A DNA stretch of 64,000 nucleotides, taken from the NCBI GenBank assembly GCA_017962235.1, contig JAGCVS010000005.1:1-64000 (forward strand), read 5' to 3'. The DNA comes from Bacteroidales bacterium (GTDB lineage: Bacteria; Bacteroidota; Bacteroidia; Bacteroidales; UBA932). A program made the position numbers and the translations under genes. Shown here one piece after another: positions 34,804 to 42,740 of this stretch; the first letter of the stretch is position 1, and each line of letters opens with the position of its first letter. The notes beneath the pieces are model-generated. The model was not told the DNA's origin, did not search any database, and saw only the letters and a program-made list of their open reading frames with translations.

Positions 34804-36387
34804 ATGAAAAAGATACTTTTCCTCCTGTTGTTTGTAATTTCATTGATGGTATGCTCTTGCGACGAAAAGCCCGTCGTGGAGCCCGACGACCCAAATGAAA
34901 ACACCGACCCTTCTGACAAAGAAGATGAGCAGACGGGGCCTCAACCCGGAACATACAAGTTTGTGGCTTCTTCGCTCAAGGGAAAATGGAATGCGGGGGA
35001 CCAGGTTTACGTTCATGGTAAACTGGGAGCGTATGCAGAGGTCGTGACCCTGACAGATATCTCTGCCGACGGCAAAACCGCAACCGCGCTACTCGGGGAT
35101 GTAACTACCGCGCCTGCAGATCCCGACGGTCTATATGCCGCTTGGCCTGACGAGGCCGTAAAACATGCCAAGGGCAAACTTGGCGTCAAGACAAGTTTCT
35201 CTGACTGCGACAGGCTCATGACGGTTGCTTACCTGCAAGGCGACACCTTTACGTTCATTGACGTAGCGTCTGGGCTGGCTTTCACGATAGATGGTGATTT
35301 TAACAGGTATGCCCTGGCCTCCAACAACAAAAACGGCCTTGATATCACCGACTTTGAGATTGAATACACCTCCAGCACATGCGTGTTCACAAACAAGCAG
35401 AATTCCGGTTATCCTTATCTGTACGGCCCTGTGGCATCGGGCAAGCAGGTATTCATCTGGATGCCAGCAGAAATGTCTTTCAGTAAGGGCCTGACAATCT
35501 TCCTGGGCAAGGATGACGATTGGACAGGCATCTATAATCTCACAGATAACGTTACCCTTGAAAGGGCAAAATGCAAGGATCTTGGCAATATCACCGCCTA
35601 TGTCCAGCCTTACGACGGCCCCGCTCCCAAAATGCCTGAGGTAACAGGGAAACCTACCAAACTGACAGTCGGCCTGCAGGAATTGTCCGGAATCTGCCTG
35701 AGTGCAGAAGAAGACTTTCTCTGGGCCGTCGGGGACGAGGGCGACCTGGCCAGGATTGATTTTGACGGCAAAGTACTGAGCTCCTTCCATATAGGTGGAG
35801 ACAGCGAGGATATTTCCCGCAACCCGGAGACCGGCGACCTGCTTATCGGTCTGGAGCCCCAGGGCGTAGGTGTTGTAAAAGGTCCCGATTTCAACACCAG
35901 GGTAACTACCCTCTTCAACCTTTCTGCCTGCAGCGGTTATGGCAATTCCGGTGTGGAAGGTCTTGCATACTACAAGGACGGGAAGGTATTCGTAGGGGCC
36001 CAGTCCAACTCCCACCTGTTCCTCTGCGACCTTGCAACCGGGAAGGTAGAGTGGAATATCAAACCGTGGGACAAGTATCTCCTTACAGAAATCGGCGGAC
36101 TATGCTATGACGCCAAAACCGGCTGGCTTTGGGTGATTGACTCGGAAGCCAAGAAAGTATTCGTACTCGATGCAGAGAAACTCCTGGCCTCCGATGCAGA
36201 TACCGACCAGCAAAAAGTATATGATGCCCTGCTGGGTGCATACCCAGTAACGGAAGCCGCCAACCCGGAATCCATTTGCGTAGACCATAAGAACGCCTGC
36301 ATCTGGGTGGGTGACGACTACGGCGATACTTCTTACATCTACCGTTACGACATGACCGGCCTGGACGATTTCATAATCAATGAATAG
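34804..36387 (+). CDS. Lipoprotein with SdiA-regulated/phytase-esterase-like beta-propeller
   Basis: A 527-residue lipoprotein (lipobox MVCSC, Cys19) with an acidic linker, an N-terminal beta-domain (~45-270, with GDQVYVHG and GLYAAWP segments that faintly recall fimbrillin-like proteins) and a C-terminal SdiA-regulated/esterase-like-of-phytase domain (~285-525: LSGICLSAEEDFLWAVGDEGDLARIDFDG, SGVEGLAYYKDGKVFVGAQS, IGGLCYDAKTGWLWVIDSEAKKVFVLD). The same propeller domain forms the protein encoded at 41897. Its catalytic role is unknown; binding or phosphoester hydrolysis is possible. Confidence 0.7.
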   Translation: MKKILFLLLFVISLMVCSCDEKPVVEPDDPNENTDPSDKEDEQTGPQPGTYKFVASSLKGKWNAGDQVYVHGKLGAYAEVVTLTDISADGKTATALLGDVTTAPADPDGLYAAWPDEAVKHAKGKLGVKTSFSDCDRLMTVAYLQGDTFTFIDVASGLAFTIDGDFNRYALASNNKNGLDITDFEIEYTSSTCVFTNKQNSGYPYLYGPVASGKQVFIWMPAEMSFSKGLTIFLGKDDDWTGIYNLTDNVTLERAKCKDLGNITAYVQPYDGPAPKMPEVTGKPTKLTVGLQELSGICLSAEEDFLWAVGDEGDLARIDFDGKVLSSFHIGGDSEDISRNPETGDLLIGLEPQGVGVVKGPDFNTRVTTLFNLSACSGYGNSGVEGLAYYKDGKVFVGAQSNSHLFLCDLATGKVEWNIKPWDKYLLTEIGGLCYDAKTGWLWVIDSEAKKVFVLDAEKLLASDADTDQQKVYDALLGAYPVTEAANPESICVDHKNACIWVGDDYGDTSYIYRYDMTGLDDFIINE

Positions 36388-36391
36388 AACC

Positions 36392-37531
36392 ATGAAAAGA
36401 CAACTCATTGGGGCTTTTGGCCTCTCACTGGCGCTTGTGGTTTCTTGCAAACAAAAAGAAACCGAGCCGCAATTGCAGTATTATATCACCCCTGAGACAT
36501 ACGATATAGTATCGGTAGAAGCACCCGCAGCCGATGCTGAAATCCGCAACGTGATATTCATGATTGGCGACGGCATGGGCCTGGAGCAGGTGAGCTGCGC
36601 GTGGGTACTCAACCACGGCAAACTCAACCTGGACAATATGCCTTACACAGGTATTTCCAGGACATATAGTGCCAGCGACCTGATTACCGATTCCGGTGCG
36701 GGCGGAACCGCGCTGGCTGTGGGGCAGAAAACCGACAACGGCCATGTTGGCAGCGATTCCGAGGGCGAGCCCCTGTACTCCATGCTTGACAAGGCTGCCA
36801 AGCTTGGCAAAAAGACCGGCGTTGTGGTAACCTGTCATCTTGCCGACGCCACCCCCGCCGATTTCTGCTGCCATGACGATTACCGCTATCACTACGATGC
36901 GATTATTGCCGATTATGCGGAGGGTGGTGTTGATTACATTGCCGGCGGCGGACGCGACTACTTTGGCCCCAAGCGCGAGGACGGCCGCGACATTGTGGCG
37001 GAGATGAAGGATAAGGGCTACAACTACGCCACTACGCAGGAGGAGCTATTGGCGGCTCCCCTGCCCGTTCTGGGCCTGATGTCAGACGACAACCTGCCCG
37101 TGGCGCAGGAGCGCGGAGACCTGTTCCGCAAGATGACCGCCCGCGGCATTGAAGCGCTCAGCGAAGCTGCCGGTGAAAAGGGATTCGTTATGATGATAGA
37201 AGGTTCCAGCATAGACGATTGGCAGCACGAGAATGATATTGAAAAGGCTATGGAAGAGCTGCTGGACTTTGACCGCACCCTGGGCGACGTGCTCCAGTGG
37301 GCTGCGGCCGACGGCCATACTTTGGTGGTGGTCACCGCCGACCATGCCACCGGCGCCCTCACCTTGCAGGACGGTGACCTTGAAACCGGCCGCATCGGGG
37401 TAGCCTTTGGCAATCAGTCCCACAACGGCATCGCCGTCCCGGTATATGCATGGGGTCCCGGCTCCCAGTTCTTTACCGGCATTCGGGAGAACGCAGAATG
37501 GGGGCAGCTGATAGCATCCTTTATAAAATAG
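36392..37531 (+). CDS. Alkaline phosphatase family lipoprotein
   Basis: A 379-residue enzyme. I start it at the second Met (36392, MKRQLIGAFGLSLALVVSC), which gives a lipobox; ATG 36380 overlaps the upstream gene. It belongs to the PhoA-type alkaline phosphatases. Visible elements are VIFMIGDGMGLEQVS (metal Asp), SDLITDSGAGGTALAVG (the Ser nucleophile in TDSG, usually TDSA), an EGSSIDDWQHEND metal block, TADHATGALT (Asp-His ligands) and SHNGIAVPVYAWGPGS (His). All zinc ligands seem present, so it is likely active on phosphomonoesters at the cell surface or in the periplasm. Confidence 0.92.
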   Translation: MKRQLIGAFGLSLALVVSCKQKETEPQLQYYITPETYDIVSVEAPAADAEIRNVIFMIGDGMGLEQVSCAWVLNHGKLNLDNMPYTGISRTYSASDLITDSGAGGTALAVGQKTDNGHVGSDSEGEPLYSMLDKAAKLGKKTGVVVTCHLADATPADFCCHDDYRYHYDAIIADYAEGGVDYIAGGGRDYFGPKREDGRDIVAEMKDKGYNYATTQEELLAAPLPVLGLMSDDNLPVAQERGDLFRKMTARGIEALSEAAGEKGFVMMIEGSSIDDWQHENDIEKAMEELLDFDRTLGDVLQWAAADGHTLVVVTADHATGALTLQDGDLETGRIGVAFGNQSHNGIAVPVYAWGPGSQFFTGIRENAEWGQLIASFIK

Positions 37532-37544
37532 AGGATCGAATTGT

Positions 37545-37580
37545 AAAAAAAAAACAGGTGACTCAACTGAGCCACCTGTT
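37545..37580 (-). terminator. Intrinsic terminator of the minus-strand CBM9-like gene
   Basis: AACAGGTG (37553-37560) pairs with CACCTGTT (37573-37580). On the minus strand the stem is followed by U10 (complement of 37545-37554). It stands between convergent genes and may also block readthrough from the alkaline phosphatase gene. Confidence 0.8.
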
Positions 37581-37602
37581 CTAATTTTACTACTGTCAAA
37601 GG

Positions 37603-38346
37603 TTAGGGAAGAGCTACTTCCATAAGAGCAACCTCACCAGCAGCTGCGCCCTGAGGGAGAACACCGGTTGTGCCCCAACCACCGTTGTAAGCAACGATAC
37701 CGAGTGTGCAGCTACCAGCCTTGTTAGCGTTAACAACGCTGCGGAGGAAGGATACCTCTACGGTTGCGATACCATTCTTAATAGCACCGGCGCTCTCGCA
37801 GAAAGAGGTAACTTCCTGCTGGGTCAGGTGACCGCCTTCGCCCCAAGCATCAACACCGTCTACACCGTCAAACAGGTAGATGTTCATGTCGTCCATGTCA
37901 CGAACGGTATTGTTCTCGCCAAGGAAACCGGTTTCGCACTCGAGCATGTACTCGTAACCGATCTCGGACCAGAGCCAGGAAGCACCGCCGGTTGCAGGAT
38001 TGCCGTCAGAGTTTACGAAAATCTCGAAAGGAGCGGAAGTCTGAAGTGCACCGTCTTCGCCCTCTTCCTGGAGCTCGTACTCAAAGTAAACATAAATGTT
38101 GCTTTCATCTGCGGTAGCTTTCAGAGTGAGAAGGCCGGGGTAAGCGCTGGTTTCACCAATCTCTGCAACAGCCACATCCTTGAGAGCAGCCCAATCTGCG
38201 AATGCACCATCGATAACGACAGCTTCCTTAGGCTCGTCCTTAGGTTCGTCCTTGGGGTCTTTGTTGGGATCATCGGGTTTGTTGCATGAGCTAACCATGC
38301 TAACCATTGCAACAGCAGCAATGATAGTTAAAAAGATCTTTTTCAT
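37603..38346 (-). CDS. CBM9/DOMON-like lipoprotein, minus-strand copy
   Basis: A 247-residue lipoprotein (lipobox SMVSSC, Cys21) with a DPNKDPKDEPKDEP linker. The rest is one beta-sandwich domain typical of CBM9/DOMON-like sugar- or haem-binding folds: VVIDGAFADWAALKDV, NIYVYFEYEL, FEIFVNSDGNPATGGASWLWSEIGYEYML and CTLGIVAYNGGWGTTG. It is the only minus-strand gene between 24.2 and 45.6 kb. It is divergent from a related gene and ends at its own terminator. A glycan-binding surface role is inferred. Confidence 0.72.
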   Translation of the reverse strand: MKKIFLTIIAAVAMVSMVSSCNKPDDPNKDPKDEPKDEPKEAVVIDGAFADWAALKDVAVAEIGETSAYPGLLTLKATADESNIYVYFEYELQEEGEDGALQTSAPFEIFVNSDGNPATGGASWLWSEIGYEYMLECETGFLGENNTVRDMDDMNIYLFDGVDGVDAWGEGGHLTQQEVTSFCESAGAIKNGIATVEVSFLRSVVNANKAGSCTLGIVAYNGGWGTTGVLPQGAAAGEVALMEVALP

Positions 38347-38388
38347 TATTTGTTGTTTATTAAGGTTGAAAAATAATATTCACTCTCG

Positions 38389-38396
38389 CAAATATA
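38389..38396 (-). promoter_or_regulatory. Putative -7 element for the minus-strand CBM9-like gene
   Basis: The minus strand reads TATATTTG, a full TAnnTTTG match, about 42 nt upstream of the start codon at 38346. Confidence 0.5.
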
Positions 38397-38469
38397 GTAT
38401 ATAAATGCATGAATACCACAGATTTCACATAATGTTTCGATTTTTTTGAATATTTTTTTAATTCAAAAC

Positions 38470-38479
38470 GTTTCGAAAC
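38470..38479. promoter_or_regulatory. GTTTCGAAAC palindrome in a divergent intergenic region
   Basis: This 10-bp perfect palindrome, with a half-site TGTTTCGA at 38433-38440, lies in the A/T-rich 221-bp gap between the two divergent CBM9-like genes. It is a plausible operator for a regulator not encoded nearby. It shares TTTCG/CGAAA with the DeoR-type sites at 24.3 and 25.1 kb. Confidence 0.4.
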
Positions 38480-38567
38480 ATTTTGAAGCATGTATTATCC
38501 ACTAATTGTTGCGTTTGAGCGTTTTTATGTGTACTTTTATATCGTTAAACAAATCATTTCACTTATC

Positions 38568-39491
38568 ATGAAAAAGTCTTTTATTCGTTTTGCTGCTTTG
38601 ATAATGGGTGCGATTGTAGCATTCGCTTGCAATAAGGACCCTCAGAACAATCCCGATAATCCCGACAAAGACAAGGACAACCCCAAGGATGAACAGGTAT
38701 GCTCCGTCCAGATTACTATCGACGGTGACTTTGCCGATTGGGACCAGATAACCGCTGAGACTGCCGGCAAAGACGATTGCCTGGCAATGCTCAAGGCAGC
38801 AGGTGCAGATGAACCCGTCCAGATGATAAAGACGGCCTCTGATAAATTCAATGTATACTTCTACGCAGAGATTCTTGTAGAAGCGCTTCCCCAGACATCT
38901 ATCTGCGGTGAGTGGGGCGATTCCTGGAATGGAGTCACTGGCTATAAGGGCGATGAGGACAACGACCGCGTCCGCGAAGTATTCAACCTCTTCTTTGACC
39001 CGGACGGCAATGTGAATACAGGTTTCTACACTTATGCCGATGGCGAAGGCGAGCCTGCAATCCCCGGCCTGGGCTGCGAGCAGTGCTCACAGGAGTTCTT
39101 CTTCTTCAATCCCGACACCCGCAAGCTTGGCGTTGCATGGAACCAGACCAATATCGGCCCCAAGACCGTCAAGGATGCCAACGGCAACGATGTGCCTTAC
39201 GATTACAATGGCGATTACTTCCAGCAGGATGAGTGGAATGCCGCAGGCACCGTTCCCCAGTGGGGTTGGCAGAATACAGGTAACGGCGAGGGTGACAACA
39301 TCGCCCCCAAGCCGGAGAACCTGAAAGCTGCGACCGTCGGTACAAAAGTACGCGTAGAGTTCGCTATTGAGAAGGCAGACCTCGTTAATCTTGAAGATAC
39401 TGCCACGGAATTTGCATGGGGTGTCTGCTACCGCTGGACCACTGACTACTCCTCTGACCTCGGTCCCATCCGTGCAGCATACAGCAACTAA
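38568..39491 (+). CDS. CBM9/DOMON-like lipoprotein, plus-strand copy
   Basis: A 307-residue lipoprotein. I start it at ATG 38568 (MKKSFIRFAALIMGAIVAFACNK), giving a signal peptide with Cys21; the in-frame ATG at 38490 would place an odd tail before it. An acidic NPDNPDKDKDNPKDE linker precedes a beta-sandwich domain with the same layout as the divergent gene: ITIDGDFADWDQI, NVYFYAEILVE, VFNLFFDPDGNVNTGFYTY and the C-terminal VRVEFAIEKADLV. It leads directly into the second DUF4874/DUF4832 gene. A carbohydrate-binding role is inferred. Confidence 0.72.
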   Translation: MKKSFIRFAALIMGAIVAFACNKDPQNNPDNPDKDKDNPKDEQVCSVQITIDGDFADWDQITAETAGKDDCLAMLKAAGADEPVQMIKTASDKFNVYFYAEILVEALPQTSICGEWGDSWNGVTGYKGDEDNDRVREVFNLFFDPDGNVNTGFYTYADGEGEPAIPGLGCEQCSQEFFFFNPDTRKLGVAWNQTNIGPKTVKDANGNDVPYDYNGDYFQQDEWNAAGTVPQWGWQNTGNGEGDNIAPKPENLKAATVGTKVRVEFAIEKADLVNLEDTATEFAWGVCYRWTTDYSSDLGPIRAAYSN

Positions 39492-39497
39492 AATAAT

Positions 39498-40979
39498 ATG
39501 AAATATACGCATCTTGTATTGGCGCTGGCCATCGCCTGCTGCCTCACGCTGGAAGCATGCGATGAGAAGAATCCGATTGACGACAATCCGGAAGAGAATG
39601 TAGACCCCAAGGACCAGGACCCGAAGGATGTAGACAAACCCGAAAACCCGGACGACCAGGATTTCTCTGAAATACCATTTGTCTGGAGCGAAGACGAAAC
39701 CCTGGACGCAGGGCTTGCGGTAGAAGAGTTTAAGGAACTTGACGGGGATGTGACAAACCCGGAGCGCGGTTTCTACTACCCGTGCTACCTTCCCATGTCC
39801 AATCCCAACCTTTCCGTAAACACCGTCAAGGGCCAGCGCAAGCAGGGTCGCACCATCCTTTATACCGAGTACAAGCTGGACAAATGTATGGACTCCGATA
39901 TTCCGGAGAGTTTACTTACGGCAATCCAGAACAACTTTGATGCATTGCGCGAAGGCGGTGCCAAGTGCGTGCTGCGCTTCTGCTACAAGGATAATGAGGC
40001 CACATCCAACAAACCATGGGATGCAGAGGAGCAGTGGGTAATGCGGCACATAGAGCAAATCAAGCCCCTTCTGCAGAAGAATGAGGATGTGATAATGCTG
40101 TTCCAGGCAGGATACGTCGGGGTTTGGGGCGAATGGTACTATACCGACCATTTTGGCATGAACCCCCGTACCAGCGACGACTACCTCCCCCGCAAACGCG
40201 TCCTGGATGCCATGCTTGAGGCATTGCCCGCTTCCCGCCAGGTTGCGGTCCGCACCCCCGACTTCAAGATGCATATGTATGGCCTGTCGCTTGCCGATAC
40301 CCTCACTGCCCAAACTGCGCACGACGGGTCGTCGGTCTCCCGCATAGGCGGTTACAACGACTGCTTTGGGGCATCGGCAGACGATTACGGAACTTTTACC
40401 GGGAACAATTCCCGTCCCTTCTGGAAGGGCGACACCAAGTATACCTTCATGGGCGGCGAGACATGCGCGGTATCCGACTACTGCAAATGCAAGGCCTCCA
40501 TTAAGGATATGGAAGACTATCACTGGTCGTATCTGAACATCGACTATAATACCAGCGTATTGAGCCGCTGGAGAAAGGACGGCTGCTTTGAGCAGATTCT
40601 CCGCCGCCTCGGTTACCGCATAATTATCGGTAAGGTAAAACATACCGCCACACCGCAGGTTGGCGAGCCATACAAGGTTGTCCTTTACCTGCGCAACAGC
40701 GGCTTTGCCGCATTTATGAATCCGCGCGACGCCAAGCTGGTGTTCGTAGCCGACAATGGCGAGAAGAGCACCTTTGACCTTGGCAGCGACCCCCGTACCT
40801 GGCAACCCGGAGGCTACAGGATAGAGACCTCCTTTATCCTGCCAGCTGCAAAAGGTACCTTGTACCTGCATCTTGCAGACCCCCTGCTGCCCGAACGGCC
40901 AGAATTCAGCGCCGCCCTGGCAAACGAGGGTGTCTGGGACGCAGCCACCGGCTACAACAAACTGCTTGAGATCAAGTAA
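39498..40979 (+). CDS. DUF4874/DUF4832 lipoprotein, candidate glycosidase, copy 2
   Basis: A 493-residue lipoprotein (lipobox TLEAC, Cys21) with an acidic Asp/Pro/Lys linker (~22-58). Unlike copy 1 it lacks the N-terminal BACON/Ig-like domain. The DUF4874 barrel has NPERGFYYPCYLPM, GYVGVWGEWYYTDHF (Glu212), AHDGSSVSRIGGYNDCFGA and FMGGETCAVSDYC (Glu321), aligning with Glu281 and Glu383 of copy 1. The DUF4832 region ends GYNKLLEIK, like GLNKLFEVK in copy 1. The two copies have clearly diverged, so they may cut or bind different linkages. Confidence 0.78.
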   Translation: MKYTHLVLALAIACCLTLEACDEKNPIDDNPEENVDPKDQDPKDVDKPENPDDQDFSEIPFVWSEDETLDAGLAVEEFKELDGDVTNPERGFYYPCYLPMSNPNLSVNTVKGQRKQGRTILYTEYKLDKCMDSDIPESLLTAIQNNFDALREGGAKCVLRFCYKDNEATSNKPWDAEEQWVMRHIEQIKPLLQKNEDVIMLFQAGYVGVWGEWYYTDHFGMNPRTSDDYLPRKRVLDAMLEALPASRQVAVRTPDFKMHMYGLSLADTLTAQTAHDGSSVSRIGGYNDCFGASADDYGTFTGNNSRPFWKGDTKYTFMGGETCAVSDYCKCKASIKDMEDYHWSYLNIDYNTSVLSRWRKDGCFEQILRRLGYRIIIGKVKHTATPQVGEPYKVVLYLRNSGFAAFMNPRDAKLVFVADNGEKSTFDLGSDPRTWQPGGYRIETSFILPAAKGTLYLHLADPLLPERPEFSAALANEGVWDAATGYNKLLEIK

Positions 40980-40984
40980 AGGGT

Positions 40985-41896
40985 ATGGCACAAAAGAAAC
41001 ATAACTGGCTGCTGTACGCCATAATAACGATGCTCACATGGGGCGTCTGGATGACCTTCTCCGACCCTACCCTGGGCGACACATATCTGGGAATATCCAA
41101 GGACTTCCCCTCCGAGATGGTGTATGTCATCTGGGCCCTTTCAATGATTCCCTGCGCCATCTTTGCGCTGTTCAACATCAAATGGAAGCTGGATGTGAGA
41201 CCCAAATCGGTACTGCTGAGCATGGGCGTGGGGCTGCTGGGAGCCGGCGGACAGCTGGTGCTGTTTTTGGCGCTCAAATATGCCCCCTCTTACCTTGTGA
41301 TGCCCATGATCTCCGTGGCTCCCATCGTTACGGTGCTGCTCTCCGCCACCATCCTCAAGGAGAAGGTGTCAAAACTGGGCATAATAGGCATTATCCTCGC
41401 ATTTGTGGCAATTATATGCTTCGCCATCCCTTCCGACAAGGAGGGCTCGGTTACCAGCTGGATATGGATTCTGCTGGCGGCTGTTGTATTTATATGCTGG
41501 GGCATCCAGGCTTTCGTGATGAAGCTTGCGAACAACCATACCCCCGATGCGGAGAGCGTGTTTGTATACATGGCAATCGCCGCCGTGGTGCTTATCCCGG
41601 TGGCATTCCTGCTCAAGTCTCCGAGTGAGCTCACCGCATATGGCTGGGCCGTTCCCACCAAGGTGTTCTTCGTGCAGATTTTGAACGCCATCGGCGCTTT
41701 CACGCTGGTTTACGCCAACCGTTACGGCAAGGCGATGGTTATCGCACCGCTGGCCGACGCATGCTCGCCGGTTATCTGCTGCCTGCTTTCCATCGTGCTG
41801 CTGGCCATCGCCGGCCTGGACGCCATCCCTTCAGTATGGCAGATTTGCGGCATGGTGGCAGCCATCAGCTGCGTATTCATCTTCAGCAGGGAATAA
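40985..41896 (+). CDS. DMT/EamA-type inner-membrane transporter
   Basis: A 303-residue protein with about ten membrane segments and two EamA-like halves, e.g. LTWGVWMTFSDP, ALKYAPSYLVMPMISVAPIVTVLLSATILKEKVS, and VYANRYGKAMVIAPLADACSPVICCLLSI in the second half. The family includes sugar and metabolite carriers (RhaT/GRP-like). It is the only inner-membrane permease in the locus and could import the released GalNAc or another monosaccharide into the cytoplasm; this is inferred from position. Its stop codon abuts the next ATG. Confidence 0.82.
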   Translation: MAQKKHNWLLYAIITMLTWGVWMTFSDPTLGDTYLGISKDFPSEMVYVIWALSMIPCAIFALFNIKWKLDVRPKSVLLSMGVGLLGAGGQLVLFLALKYAPSYLVMPMISVAPIVTVLLSATILKEKVSKLGIIGIILAFVAIICFAIPSDKEGSVTSWIWILLAAVVFICWGIQAFVMKLANNHTPDAESVFVYMAIAAVVLIPVAFLLKSPSELTAYGWAVPTKVFFVQILNAIGAFTLVYANRYGKAMVIAPLADACSPVICCLLSIVLLAIAGLDAIPSVWQICGMVAAISCVFIFSRE

Positions 41897-42700
41897 ATGC
41901 GGCTGCTGCGCCTTTTCGCACCTCTGGCGGTAATGTATATCGCCGCCTGCACCCCGCGGCCCTTTGTGGAAGGCGATGACCTTCCCGGGCCGGAGTTCGA
42001 GGGGAAGCCGGTGTATCTGGGATACACAAGTGTAGATGCGGGTGTCCACGGCCTTTCCGGTCTCTGTCTCACCGCCGGCGGCTCTGCGCTATGGGCGGTG
42101 GGCGACAAAGGCTGGTTCGGCCAGATGGATTTTGACGGCGTCGCCACAAAATACTGGGGCAGGATTGCCGATATGGAGGGAATCACCATCGACCCTGCAA
42201 CAGGCTCACTGTATATCGCGCAGGAGAGCGCCAGCCAGTCGGTGGCACGCGTAAAGGGGCCCGATTATACTGCAGACGATTACGAAGTGCTGTTCAAGGT
42301 GAAGGATGCCTTCGGCAACCTTAACAGCGGACTGGAGGGAATCACGTTCTATAAAGACAACACGCTGTATGTCGGCACACAAAAGGGGGCCAATCTCTAT
42401 CTGTACAATCTGGAAGGCGAATGTCTCTCTGCGGTGAGTCTTAAGGAGATTGCCTCGGATATCATAGAGGTCGCCGGCCTGTGCTACGACCCGGAGCGCG
42501 ACTGGCTGTGGGTATCAGATTCCGAATCACACCGCCTGTATGTATTTGACGGCGCTGCCACAACCATGCTGACATACTACCCTGTCCCATTCATAGCCAA
42601 CAACGAATCTGTGTACATAGACCGCGCCCGCAACTGCGTATGGGTGGGCAGCGACGAATCCACCCCAAAACTCTATAAACTGCAATTCCAAGGATTGTAG
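41897..42700 (+). CDS. SdiA-regulated/phytase-esterase-like beta-propeller lipoprotein
   Basis: A 267-residue lipoprotein (Cys16 in MYIAACTP) that is nearly all propeller domain: GLSGLCLTAGGSALWAVGDKGWFGQMDFDG, DMEGITIDPATGSLYIAQE, SGLEGITFYKDNTLYVGTQKGANLYLYNLEG and VAGLCYDPERDWLWVSDSESHRLYVFDG. It aligns with the C-terminal half of the protein encoded at 34804, without that protein's N-terminal domain. The function is unknown. Start codon and upstream stop are contiguous, so it is coupled to the permease gene. Confidence 0.78.
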   Translation: MRLLRLFAPLAVMYIAACTPRPFVEGDDLPGPEFEGKPVYLGYTSVDAGVHGLSGLCLTAGGSALWAVGDKGWFGQMDFDGVATKYWGRIADMEGITIDPATGSLYIAQESASQSVARVKGPDYTADDYEVLFKVKDAFGNLNSGLEGITFYKDNTLYVGTQKGANLYLYNLEGECLSAVSLKEIASDIIEVAGLCYDPERDWLWVSDSESHRLYVFDGAATTMLTYYPVPFIANNESVYIDRARNCVWVGSDESTPKLYKLQFQGL

Positions 42701-42704
42701 CAAT

Positions 42705-42731
42705 CTTTGTTGTATATTTGTTGCAACAAAG
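42705..42731 (+). promoter_or_regulatory. Promoter and inverted repeat before toroid paralogue 3
   Basis: TATATTTG (42713-42720) is a good -7 element 20 nt before ATG 42741. It is framed by an exact 8-bp inverted repeat, CTTTGTTG (42705-42712) and CAACAAAG (42724-42731), and overlaps the 14-bp palindrome TTTGTTGCAACAAA (42717-42730). This suggests an operator covering the promoter. Confidence 0.5.
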
Positions 42732-42740
42732 AGTATCATC

